A stretch of 64,000 nt of DNA from Rhodococcus sp. SMB37 (GTDB taxonomy: Bacteria > Actinomycetota > Actinomycetes > Mycobacteriales > Mycobacteriaceae). The notes under the pieces are model-generated. The model saw nothing but the letters and a program-made list of their open reading frames with translations, did no database searches and had not been told where the DNA came from. Shown piece after piece: positions 35,025 through 43,788 of this stretch (position 1 is the first letter of the stretch; every line of letters begins with the position of its first letter). A program made the translations under genes and the position numbers. The stretch is from the NCBI RefSeq assembly GCF_004345605.1, contig NZ_SLVY01000006.1, positions 1-64,000 of the forward strand. The letters run 5' to 3'.

Positions 35025-36376
35025 GGCAGCTCGAAGTAGCGGTCGGACTCCCACTGCGTGAGACCAACATCAGGCTCGCCGCCACCGGTGTGGAATTGCA
35101 GCCACTCCCACTCTCGGGTGCCGACCCAGTAGTCGATGAGGTCCTGTCCGAGGACTTCGGCCAGTAGGGTGTCTCCTTTCAGCGCTGCGACTGCCTTGCT
35201 CAGGGTGTCAGGGATTCGCTCGACGCCTTCGGGTAGGCACCAGGCCATGTCCCGGAATGGTGCGGGTGCAGAGATCTTGTTCTTGAAGCCGGCGATGCCG
35301 CCGGCAAGAATGACAGCGAGGACCAGATAGACATTGGAATCGGATCCGGGGGTGCGGTATTCGATACGCGCCTGCGTCTTGTGGCCGACGACTGCCCGGA
35401 CGGCCGCGGTTTTGTTGGCGATTCCCCACGTCGCAGTGGTGGGAGGGCCGTCGAGGTCGACCAGACGGCGATACGAGGTGATCATCGGTAGCGCGAAAGA
35501 TGTGGCCGGGACCAGTGTGGCCATGAGTCCGCCGATGAATTCGTCCATCACCGAGGACATTCCGTCCGCGGCGTAGAACGCATTGTGGCCGTCGCGTTCA
35601 AGGGAGACGTTGAGGTGTGAAGATTGACCGTATTCGTCCGAGTACTTCGCCATGAATGTGACAGTTTTGTTCATGGCAAAAGCTGTTTCGCGCATGATCT
35701 GCCGTGTGCGCGCCCAGTGATCGGCGGTGGAAATCGGGTCCGAGGGCGAAATGTTGAACTCGACCTGACCTGCGGCTGCCTCGTCGTTGTATGCCTCCCA
35801 GGGAATTCCCACTTCGTCGAGTCGTTCGACTACCGCTCTCATGTACTCGGTCCAGTCTGCCGACTTGGCAAGGTGGTAGCACGAGCCGGCGGTTCCGCCG
35901 AGTGGTGTGAGGTTGCGATATCCCTTGGCGCGAGCCTCGTGGATCGATTCCTCGAAGAGGCTGGCTTCGATTTCGACCGCAGACTTCACCTCGTAGCCCA
36001 GTCCGCTCAGATCTTGGACCATGCGTCGCAGCGCTGCACGCGGACACGCCGAGATCGGCTCCCCATTGGGCTTGTGGAACTCACCGATGACGGACGCACA
36101 TCCAGGCGACCACTCGATGAGCGTATCTGTATCTACGTGCAGGTAGATGTCGAGAAGGTCGCCCCGCCAGTCCGGCATCGCGAATCCGAATTGCGCATTG
36201 TTGGACAGGTCCAATCCAAAGGCGACGTCGGCGAATGCGAATCCGGATGTCAAGCCGGACAGGAACTTCGCGGGAGAGACAAACTTTCCGATAAGCGAGC
36301 CCTCGAGGTTCGTCCCCTCGACACGCACCTCTCGGATATTGTGATCGGCCAACCATGTGGCAATTGATTCAGACAT
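35021..36376 (-). CDS. Glutamine synthetase-like gamma-glutamylamide ligase
   Basis: The 451-aa glutamine-synthetase-family protein has the beta-grasp N-terminus (VRVEGTNLEGSLIGKF), the active-site segment SAVEIEASLFEE, the YGQSSHLNVSLE motif and an Arg-rich ending EYRTPGSDSNVYL. The flanking genes (ADH, PuuD-like, PuuC-like) and divergence from housekeeping GlnA suggest it joins glutamate to an organic amine with ATP, as PuuA and IpuC do. Its start overlaps the SCP2-like gene by 8 bp. The amine is unknown. Confidence 0.87.
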   Translation of the reverse strand: MSESIATWLADHNIREVRVEGTNLEGSLIGKFVSPAKFLSGLTSGFAFADVAFGLDLSNNAQFGFAMPDWRGDLLDIYLHVDTDTLIEWSPGCASVIGEFHKPNGEPISACPRAALRRMVQDLSGLGYEVKSAVEIEASLFEESIHEARAKGYRNLTPLGGTAGSCYHLAKSADWTEYMRAVVERLDEVGIPWEAYNDEAAAGQVEFNISPSDPISTADHWARTRQIMRETAFAMNKTVTFMAKYSDEYGQSSHLNVSLERDGHNAFYAADGMSSVMDEFIGGLMATLVPATSFALPMITSYRRLVDLDGPPTTATWGIANKTAAVRAVVGHKTQARIEYRTPGSDSNVYLVLAVILAGGIAGFKNKISAPAPFRDMAWCLPEGVERIPDTLSKAVAALKGDTLLAEVLGQDLIDYWVGTREWEWLQFHTGGGEPDVGLTQWESDRYFELP

Positions 36377-37004
36377 CGAACCTCATCGTGTTGAAAGCGC
36401 CGGTCATCACCGACAACTGTGGAAAACTTCCTTGAACGGCGATGTCTCCGGCGTCTAGCGCTTCGAGAAAGCCCACCGTGCCGGTACACAACCGGGAAAG
36501 GACGTCGCGGTCTGCAACGATCCGGTATGTGGGAAGCCCCTCCCCCAACACAACCCGGTCCTGAGTCTGTGCACATTCGAGAATCAGTTCGTTCGGCATC
36601 CCCGGCGCACCAGCGGTACGCAGCCAGAACCCGTCCGCAGCAGATTTCCAATCTGACGGCGATGGCGAATTCAGCAGTGTTGCGATACTTTTGATCAAAT
36701 CAATATCGCCAATCGACGCGTCGACGTCCACAGCAAGATCGTAGGCATCGACCGCCACGGTCGCCATTGCAGCCTCCACGGCTCCGTGGCTGATCTCAAT
36801 TCGACCATCAGCCAGGATGCACGTCGCCGACTGCGGGCTCCCCTTCGCTGAAATCACCACAGTCTGCGGACTGGTGGGCACGCCCAAACTCGGCGACGTG
36901 CCCTGCCGCAGTGCTGAGCGAATAGATCGCGCGACGGTACGAACGAAGGGCGTCGCGTCATCTTCGGTGACGACGCCGGCACCGATCTGGTCAACTTCGG
37001 TCAT
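36369..37004 (-). CDS. SCP2-like protein at the head of the ligase operon
   Basis: The protein is 211 aa from the ATG at 37004, preceded by AGGGGAAG. The C-terminal half has the SCP-2-like ending DAGDIAVQGSFPQLSVMTGAF. The N-terminal half (TVVISAKGSPQ, CILADGRIEISHG) is a second, similar fold copy. SCP2-like domains bind hydrophobic ligands. It is the first gene of the five-gene operon and overlaps the ligase gene by 8 bp, so a substrate-binding or chaperone role is possible. The function is not established. Confidence 0.6.
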   Translation of the reverse strand: MTEVDQIGAGVVTEDDATPFVRTVARSIRSALRQGTSPSLGVPTSPQTVVISAKGSPQSATCILADGRIEISHGAVEAAMATVAVDAYDLAVDVDASIGDIDLIKSIATLLNSPSPSDWKSAADGFWLRTAGAPGMPNELILECAQTQDRVVLGEGLPTYRIVADRDVLSRLCTGTVGFLEALDAGDIAVQGSFPQLSVMTGAFNTMRFDV

Positions 37005-37070
37005 GAACACTTCCCCTCGTGATGGTTCTCTATGGCGACAAGCCCAACAGTCATCTTTGACGTATGACTG

Positions 37071-37082
37071 GATCATATGATC
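37071..37082. promoter_or_regulatory. GATCATATGATC palindrome upstream of the ligase operon
   Basis: This perfect 12-bp palindrome lies 67 bp before the first gene of the ligase operon. Its core ATCATATGAT is identical to the site at 25563-25572. Confidence 0.55.
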
Positions 37083-37294
37083 AGGATGCTGGCAGCGAGC
37101 GCAGATGTCAATCGTTGAGTGTCAAATCTTCGTCAAAACGAATAGTTTGACCGATTACGCCATCAAGAGGATCGCGTGCCGTACGACTCCTAATGCCGCA
37201 CCCATCAACCTTCGCCCCCCTTATAGCCGACACACCGCCTGGTTGCGGTCATGCGGCCAAGGGATCGGTCAGCCTGGGGAGACAACAGAACAAG

Positions 37295-37342
37295 TACGAG
37301 TACGAGTACGAGTACGAGTGCGAGCGCGAGCGCGAGCGCGAG
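37295..37342. repeat. Hexanucleotide microsatellite (TACGAG/CGCGAG)
   Basis: Eight exact hexamers lie in tandem: TACGAG four times, TGCGAG once, CGCGAG three times. The block sits just before the decayed IS630 gene. The length suits slipped-strand variation. Confidence 0.85.
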
Positions 37343-37395
37343 GGAAAGGGCTCGAGCACGACAAACGCTTTGTGCCCGACTCCGGTGAGCCATAG

Positions 37396-37935
37396 GAGGT
37401 CGTCTATCTCGATGAGTTCGGGCCCTTGAAACTGCAACCGCATCCGGGCCGGCAGTGGGCCGAGCGTGGGGGCAAGCACAAGGATCCGGTCCGCGAGCCG
37501 AGGCGCCGCCGGCGGGCGACCTACAACCGTCCGCACGGGTGCCGCATTCGTTCGCCGCGTACGACCTCGACAAAGACAAGCCGTACGGGCACGTCAAGAC
37601 CACCAAGAACCGCACCGCGCTTTCTACCCGGCGGAGGTACGCATGGCGATCGTCTGCGAAAGCTTCTCACCGCACCTGATGACCACACAGAAGTGTCAAC
37701 GGATCGCTCAGTGGGCGGACAGAGCAATGTCGAGATCGCGTAACCCCGAACAGTTCGTGGCTCAACCGCATCGAGGCGCAGTTCACCGCGTTGCTGTACT
37801 TCGCGCTCGATGGCACCGACCACGGCAGTCAGCGGGAGCGGCCGTCGATGATTCGTCGATACATCATCTGGTGCAACAAGCACGCCGAGGACCAGCGCCC
37901 ACGCGATATCGTCGCCAGGGCATACGTTGCGTGAT
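37396..37935 (+). pseudogene. IS630 family transposase remnant
   Basis: Transposase pieces in several frames read in order: VVYLDEFGPLKLQPHPGRQW, HSFAAYDLDKDKPYGHVKTTKN, FYPAEVRMAIVCESFSPHL, NVEIA, SWLNRIEAQFTALLYFALDG and MIRRYIIWCNKHA. These are the IS630 DDE core and C-terminus. At least three frameshifts break it and the N-terminus is lost. Confidence 0.75.
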
Positions 37936-37946
37936 GCGGCTCTGGA

Positions 37947-38984
37947 TCAAGAAAGCTTGCCGCCGTCAACGTATCGATGGAGCGGGAGCGCCCGGTAGGA
38001 CAGTGGGGGCATCTCATCGATCGTCACAACCCCGGGTCGGGCATTGATCACGTCGGGCACGCGGTTAACCCATTGCGTGCACGTCGTCGTGTAGCTCGGA
38101 ACGACACCGTTCCCGAGGTACAGGTCGGGTTCACCGTAGACGTTCCATTCGTTCGTATCGGATTCGCCTGCGCCGTACACGTAACCGGCCATCTCGAACG
38201 TGAAGACGGGTCCCTCTGCGGTACGCATCGTGTCCACATCGGAGTATCCGATCACTGTACCGGCGCTCAGGGTCCGACCCAGCGACCGCGAGGTTCGGTC
38301 TTGGTCGACAATGACAGGGCGGACCGTTGCCTCCCAGCCCACCGGGGTCAGAGAACTCGCCTGGGCCAGTGCACCGAGGACGTTCCGGCCATATGTCGGG
38401 GGCGCATCGCCTTGACCGACCGCGTGTTCGAAGGCTTCCAAGGTCTCACCAACATGCTTTGTCGCAATGACGTCGGGTCCGTAGTCATCGGCGTTCCACG
38501 TGGCAAACCCCTTGACCGAGTCGATCCGGTGCGAGGCGCCCATCAGTGCGCCGACCTGGTGAATCCAGAACGAATCCTGATGGCCACCGCCGGTGACAGT
38601 CACTCCATGGATCCTTGCAAGGCGATCGAGTTGCGCGGTGAGAGTGGGAGATGTGTTCCACGGGAAGAAAGTCTCTTCAGCGAGCGTCAAGACATTTGCG
38701 CCCGATCGGATGCACATGGCCAGCTGATCGTAGATCTCCGGGATAAAGCTCTGAGTGGCCAGCATGACGACGTCGGGACGGACACTCCCCAGGACGCGTT
38801 CGGCGTCGGTATCGACCAGGACGCCGAGCTTGTCCACGCCGGCCAGAGTTCCGAGGTCCACGCCCTTCTTGGCATCGCTGCGAGCGATGGCGCCGACGAT
38901 CTGAGCGCCCTTTTCTTTCAACATCCGGGTAGCGAGCAGGCCCATCGTGCCGGCTCCGTAGACAACAACTCTGACTGGGCGCAT
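37947..38984 (-). CDS. DapB-like / diaminopentanoate dehydrogenase-like amine dehydrogenase
   Basis: The 345-aa protein has an N-terminal Rossmann motif (VVVYGAGTMGLLATRML) and a DapB-like core with VMLATQSFIPEIYDQL and TVTGGGHQDSFW. This is the family of 2,4-diaminopentanoate dehydrogenase and related NAD(P)-dependent amine dehydrogenases. It could oxidatively deaminate an amine or amino acid. AGGAG precedes the ATG and an ATGATC/GATCAT palindrome lies upstream. It is the next minus-strand unit after the ligase operon. Confidence 0.72.
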   Translation of the reverse strand: MRPVRVVVYGAGTMGLLATRMLKEKGAQIVGAIARSDAKKGVDLGTLAGVDKLGVLVDTDAERVLGSVRPDVVMLATQSFIPEIYDQLAMCIRSGANVLTLAEETFFPWNTSPTLTAQLDRLARIHGVTVTGGGHQDSFWIHQVGALMGASHRIDSVKGFATWNADDYGPDVIATKHVGETLEAFEHAVGQGDAPPTYGRNVLGALAQASSLTPVGWEATVRPVIVDQDRTSRSLGRTLSAGTVIGYSDVDTMRTAEGPVFTFEMAGYVYGAGESDTNEWNVYGEPDLYLGNGVVPSYTTTCTQWVNRVPDVINARPGVVTIDEMPPLSYRALPLHRYVDGGKLS

Positions 38985-39044
38985 GAGCAGACTCCTGGGG
39001 AGAGGGAGGTATCCAGACCAAACCTAATCGGTCGACTTGACCAA

Positions 39045-39060
39045 ATGATCAGACGATCAT
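39045..39060. promoter_or_regulatory. ATGATC-N4-GATCAT palindrome
   Basis: This perfect 6-bp inverted repeat lies 61 bp upstream of the amine dehydrogenase gene and just downstream of the TetR gene. It belongs to the TGATC-type set seen elsewhere in the cluster. Confidence 0.5.
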
Positions 39061-39105
39061 CATGCCAATCCCAATTGGATGTCAATCGGAGCGACGCCCG
39101 CGCAG

Positions 39106-39747
39106 TTAGCTTGCTGCGGCGCGCGCCTGCGCGGCGACCGATTGCGCAGCCCCGCGGGAGGCGCTCACATACGTTGAGATCATGGTGGCCGCAAGTTCGA
39201 CATCGCCTTGCAGTCGCACGGTGTCTGGGTTGCTCACCCATTGCAGTGTCAGGCCGTCGATGATGCTCAAGACCACCCGCGCTAACGGTTCCACCAGCGC
39301 AGGGTCATCATTAGGCCCCACTGATTCCCGCAGGATTCGGACGTAGGGGTCGGTGAACACCCCGTACACTCGCTCGGCCCACTGTTCATCTTTACTCTCC
39401 CGGCGGAGACCCCATAGCAACAGATCGAACTGCACGCGGCTGTAATTAGGGTGCTGGGTGGACCATTCCAATGTTGTTCTTACGATTCGCGCAGCGGCTA
39501 CCGCCAGGTCCCCATGACCACCGAGCGCTTCCGTCTGACCCTCCAGGATGTCGACAGACATGTGTTCGAACACAGAGAAGAACAGTTGCTCTTTGGTGTG
39601 GAAGCAGTAATGCAACGTAGCCAGCGGAGCATCAGCCGCTTCGGCAATCTTGCGCGTTGTTGCCCCGTCAATTCCCACTTCCGCGATGACACGGACCGCC
39701 GCTTCGATGAAGTCCTGCCGCCGCTGCTGTGCGGGCACCCGCGCCAT
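39106..39747 (-). CDS. TetR family transcriptional regulator
   Basis: The protein is 213 aa from the ATG at 39747, with GGGAG 5 bp upstream. The N-terminal helix-turn-helix reads DGATTRKIAEAADAPLATLHYCFHTKEQLF, a TetR DNA-binding domain. The C-terminal part is the ligand-binding dimer domain. It is the only intact one-component regulator within the catabolic cluster, so it is the first candidate for the recurring TGATC palindromes. It is divergent from the imine-reductase-like gene. Confidence 0.85.
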   Translation of the reverse strand: MARVPAQQRRQDFIEAAVRVIAEVGIDGATTRKIAEAADAPLATLHYCFHTKEQLFFSVFEHMSVDILEGQTEALGGHGDLAVAAARIVRTTLEWSTQHPNYSRVQFDLLLWGLRRESKDEQWAERVYGVFTDPYVRILRESVGPNDDPALVEPLARVVLSIIDGLTLQWVSNPDTVRLQGDVELAATMISTYVSASRGAAQSVAAQARAAAS

Positions 39748-40041
39748 CACGTCTCCCTGTCCCGTCTAGGTCATCTGACAAAGGAATTCTAGCGTAATTT
39801 CGCCAGGTCGCACTGTGCGGGAACACCCAAGACGACGCGTTAAGCATGTGCCGTCGGCGTAAAATCTACGTTTCAGTGCTTGACGTCACACTGCGATGGC
39901 TCCACACTGGTCGTGCTCCGTTCATATGACCAAGTCATTCGACCGATTCCTGAACCCTTCCATCTACAACCCCCACCCCACTCGGTCTGGATACAGGTCC
40001 GCAGGCCGCCCTTGAGTTTCCATCACGAAAATGAGCTCCCT

Positions 40042-40911
40042 ATGCCCCCGCTGGACACGACAGATGAGACCGCTTCGGCACAGACACCGCGGGTCGCAGT
40101 GCCCGGAACCGGGTTGATGGCCAGTGCCATCGCGCGCGCTCTGCTGAATCGCGACAATCCAGCCTCGGTGCGGAATCGCACCGCGTCCCGCTGCGAGCCG
40201 CTCCGCGGTCGTGCAGCCCGGCGTTGCGACACCGCCACCGTACGTGACAACGACCTCATCCTGATGTTGCCGGACGACGCGACCACTCGTGCGCTGCCCG
40301 CGTATGTAGCTGATGTCCTTCGCGGCAAGGCAATAGTCAATCCGCCCTCCGGTTCGGCCGCTGAAGCGAGCAACCTCGGAGCGTGGGTGAGTGAGCGGGG
40401 TGCCAGCTACCTGGACGGAATCCTCGCCTCCAATCCCGACGAGATCGGCCAACAGTCCACGCTGTCCTATTACGCGGGAAGCGCCCGGAACTGGACGCAG
40501 TGCAACCTCCACCTGCAATTCCTATCCGCTGCAACGTATGTCGGTCCAGCCCCTTCGGCTGCCAACGCACTCGACGCCGCCATGACGGCCACATTCCACA
40601 CGGTGTCGCTTGGTGCGTGGCGCCGCGTCCTGATGCCATCGCGGCCGTTTCCCGGGGGAATGTCATGCGCACGCTCCGTCGGTCTTGACCTCAATGAGAT
40701 CCAACGAGCTCTGTCGTACCGGCTCGATCTGCTGCCCCAAGAGATCGATGCCGCCCTCAACAACGTCCAAGCTGGCTCTCACACCACTGATCAAGCAACG
40801 CTCGACACGTATTTGGTAGCGCTACGCACGATCAATTCAGCGATGATCAGTGACGGAGAGCGGGGCAGGGCAACTACAAGGGTTATCCTGCTCTACGGAA
40901 AGCAGGCACCG
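40042..40911 (+). CDS. Imine-reductase-like NAD(P)-binding protein (5' part of a fused ORF)
   Basis: About 290 aa carry a 6PGDH/imine-reductase-type Rossmann domain: RVAVPGTGLMASAIARALL, NRTASRCEPL, LILMLPDDATTRA, then GASYLDGILASNPDEIGQQST. The helical C-terminal domain is only partly recognisable. The usual GxGxMG glycine is replaced (GLMAS) and the stretch GRAARRCDTA looks decayed. No stop separates it from the downstream MDR domain, so one ORF runs to 41949. Imine reductases reduce cyclic or alkyl imines, which would suit amine metabolism, but this copy may be inactive. Confidence 0.6.
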
Positions 40912-42029
40912 ATGGCCGTCCCCACCGAGTTGGTGTTGACGAGCAGACCTGACGGGATATCCTTTTGCGCTGACTTTACTACCGTGCAAGTTCAACCCCC
41001 CTCCCTCGGCCCAGGGCAGGTCGAAATCGAGAATCTGCACTCCTCCGTAGATCCGTATATGCGGGGCCGAATGACCGGGGAGAACAGTTATGTCACCGGG
41101 TTCAGGCTGGGCGAGACGATAAGCGTCAAAGCTGTCGGACGGGTCACTGCCTCGAAAACTCTCACTCTATCCGTCGGCGACCTGCTCATCCACGACTTCG
41201 GGTGGCGCACCCACCTCTCCGTCGATGCATGCGGGTGCCAGCTGGCCACGGACCCTCCCGATGTGCACGCCTCGGCATACCTCGGAGCCCTGGGGATGCC
41301 CAGCTTCACCACCTATGTCGGGCTCATCGACATTGCGGCCTTACGGTCCGGTGACATCGTCTTGGACCGCGACGCCTCCGGTGCCGCCGGCCGCGCGGTC
41401 GGCGAGTTCGCAAAACTCAGCGGCTCACAACATGTCATCGGCAGCGTCGGATCGGCAACAAAGGCTGCCACGCTCAAGGTCGAGTACGGCTTCGACGAAA
41501 CCTTCAACTACCACGACCGGCCGTTGCCCGACCTCCTGCGTACCGCAGCGCCCAATGGACTCGACTTCTACATCGGCAACGTGGGCGGCGACCATCTGCA
41601 GCCGCGTTCGAAGCGATGCGTACCCGCGGCACGATCACGCTGTGTGACGCAATCGTCGAGCACAACAGCGCGATATCGTCAGTCTTCAATGACCTCAGCT
41701 CCGCAATTGACCGCCGAATCTCGTTGTGCGGATTTATTTTCCACGATCATGAACACCTCTGTATCGATTTCGAACAGCAGATTGGTCAGCGGCTTGCCGA
41801 TCGACAGCTACAGCGCACAGAAACAATATTCGACTCGATCGAAGAATTGCAGTCCTTTTTCATCGGAAACAAAGTGGGGGAAGGTCGTCATCAAAACTTC
41901 CTGGGCTACTGCGGCGATGCAATTCTCGATCCCGATACCGTCAACGTAACTCGTTTCCAGAAGGTAAGCGCATTGTTCTTTTTCGGCTGCTTGGTCGGTC
42001 CCCTCCCCCTCTTTTCAGGAGTTTTCTAA
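40912..42029 (+). pseudogene. MDR-family oxidoreductase broken by a frameshift
   Basis: From the ATG at 40912 the protein matches NADP-dependent alkenal/one oxidoreductases: LHSSVDPYMRGRM, GALGMPSFTTYVGL, ASGAAGRAVGEFAKLSG. At about 41601 one base is missing after CTGCAG. The frame then switches, and the expected ending (AFEAMRTRGTITLCDAI, GFIFHDHE, SIEELQSFFIGN) continues in the frame of 41616-42029. The gene therefore needs frameshifting to make a full protein and is probably dead. Its last stop directly abuts the permease ATG. Confidence 0.7.
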
Positions 42030-43487
42030 ATGGCCGCTTCTCGCTCTCAGACAGAAGTTGTAAGTAAGGGCTCAGTGTTGAGTCGAAGGCAGCTGGTCGC
42101 TCTGGCGTTGTCGTCTTTCATTCCAGCGGTGGGTATTGCTTCATTTCCGGTCTTACTCATTGGTACAGCGGGTTATGGAAGTTGGGTTGCGGCTCTTATC
42201 TCTGCGATAGCGGGATTCGCAATTGGTAGGTCGATCATCGTTTTCGCCCGTCGGTACGTTGTCTCCGGATCTCTTTCTACATACGTTGGGGAGGTGTTTG
42301 GTCCGTGGGCGAAAGCTGCCGCCGGGGCGGCCCTTGCTTTAGGCTATGTGGGGCAGCTTATGTGCGTCATTGTGTTGTTCTCGATGTACGCCAGTAGCTT
42401 TCTGATCGGGATCGGATATGAATGGGCTGGTGAGCCAACCACAATGGTTGCGCTCATTTTGGCCGTAGCAATTATTTCTGCGGTTGTGGCGTGGCGCGGA
42501 TTGGATACGTCGGTCAAGACCGCTGTCGCACTTACTGTGATATCGGTTCCGTTGCTTCTTGTCGTCAGCTTTGCTAGTGCATGGAGCACAGGACTGGAAC
42601 TGCCCAAGCAACTGTCTCTGGATGGTTCATCTGTTCCTGGGATCTTCATTGGTCTTGCTGCCGGCGCCGCATGGCTTGCGAGTTTCGAGAGCGCAGCATC
42701 ACTCGCGACCGAAACCAGTGACCCCAAGAAGAATGTCCCAGCAGCGGTCATGGCATGGCCGAAGGTTTTGGGCCCTCTCTACATTCTGGTGACGGTTCTA
42801 CAGGTCCCTGGACTAATGAAGACCGGGGAGCAGCTCGAAGCCGGCATGTCAGCACCAGCGGCGCTGGCTGTGAATGCGGGCCTTGGCACATGGTTTGGAC
42901 AGATTACAGACTTGTTGCTTGCCATCTCGGTATTCGCCGCTGCCATCGGTTTCATGAACTATGCTTCACACGTAACCAAGTCCTTCGCGGCTAGCGGAAT
43001 GATTCCCCGGAGCCTCGGAAAGAACAGCCCCCGGTTCGGCACTCCATACCGCGCAATCATTTTGAACACGGTACTCGCCGCAGGAATCTTGACTGCAACC
43101 ATGATAGTCAAGCCGAGTTCGATCTTCGCAATGTATACGATTGTGGCGACTCTGACTGTTTACTTCTGGGTACTGCCATACGTCCTGATCTGCGCTGGCG
43201 CCGTTGCATTACTCATTCGCGAAAAAGTACTCACGGCGAGCACCGTTCTTTGGTCGGCTGTCGGCATAGCAACGATGTCTTGGCTTCTCATCAATAGCTT
43301 CGTTGATCCCCCGGAATCGCCTGTCGATATAATGACCTACGTGGCGATCATCACCGTGGCAGTATTGGGTGCGGTGTTCTACTTGGGAGGTCGTCGATAC
43401 TCAAAACGGATAGATGGCAATGCGACTCCCGTGCAGGACGGTCCGCAGCCGGATACCGACCTCTTAACAGCCGACGAACAAGCATGA
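42030..43487 (+). CDS. APC superfamily amino acid/amine permease
   Basis: The 485-aa protein has about 12 membrane helices. Near the N-terminus come RRQLVALALSSFIPAVGIASFPVL and GYGSWVAALISAIAGFA, then GLAAGAAWLASFESAASLATETSDPKKNVP, the APC consensus for helix 6 and its loop. It likely imports an amino acid or amine for the pathway. AGGAG lies 8 bp before the ATG. The base composition is clearly more AT-rich than its neighbours, which suggests a different origin. Confidence 0.85.
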   Translation: MAASRSQTEVVSKGSVLSRRQLVALALSSFIPAVGIASFPVLLIGTAGYGSWVAALISAIAGFAIGRSIIVFARRYVVSGSLSTYVGEVFGPWAKAAAGAALALGYVGQLMCVIVLFSMYASSFLIGIGYEWAGEPTTMVALILAVAIISAVVAWRGLDTSVKTAVALTVISVPLLLVVSFASAWSTGLELPKQLSLDGSSVPGIFIGLAAGAAWLASFESAASLATETSDPKKNVPAAVMAWPKVLGPLYILVTVLQVPGLMKTGEQLEAGMSAPAALAVNAGLGTWFGQITDLLLAISVFAAAIGFMNYASHVTKSFAASGMIPRSLGKNSPRFGTPYRAIILNTVLAAGILTATMIVKPSSIFAMYTIVATLTVYFWVLPYVLICAGAVALLIREKVLTASTVLWSAVGIATMSWLLINSFVDPPESPVDIMTYVAIITVAVLGAVFYLGGRRYSKRIDGNATPVQDGPQPDTDLLTADEQA

Positions 43488-43705
43488 ATCCGACTTGCAT
43501 TTGCGAAGAGGACGAGTTCTCCGCTTGCCCTCTCACGCGGTTCGATAGCTTTTCGCAGCCTCGCCCGGAGCGTGTCCGACCCTTCGCATCGAATTCACCC
43601 GCAAGGACGCCCGGGCGCCGAATGAATACGCCGCAACCGCAGTATTTTTCGAAACAGGAAACAAACTCTTGCCTCGATCACCTTCCAGGACATCACTCGT
43701 CCATA

Positions 43706-43724
43706 CGATCCAGTTATCTGATCG
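43706..43724. promoter_or_regulatory. CGATC-N8-TGATCG element upstream of PhyH gene 2
   Basis: CGATCCAGTTATCTGATCG has TGATC-type half-sites and lies 65 bp before the second dioxygenase gene, matching the pattern before other cluster genes. Confidence 0.4.
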
Positions 43725-43788
43725 CCCACAGTCGAATCAAGTGGATCCGACACCAAAACCACCCACTATCCACCATGGAGTTACACAA

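Noticed and set aside
37977-39263. 428-aa plus-strand open frame
   Set aside because: It is antisense to the DapB-like amine dehydrogenase gene, which has a ribosome site and family motifs.
40042-41949. Treating the fused ORF as one normal 635-aa enzyme
   Set aside because: The MDR half loses its conserved C-terminus in this frame and regains it in another frame after 41601, so a normal bifunctional enzyme is not supported.
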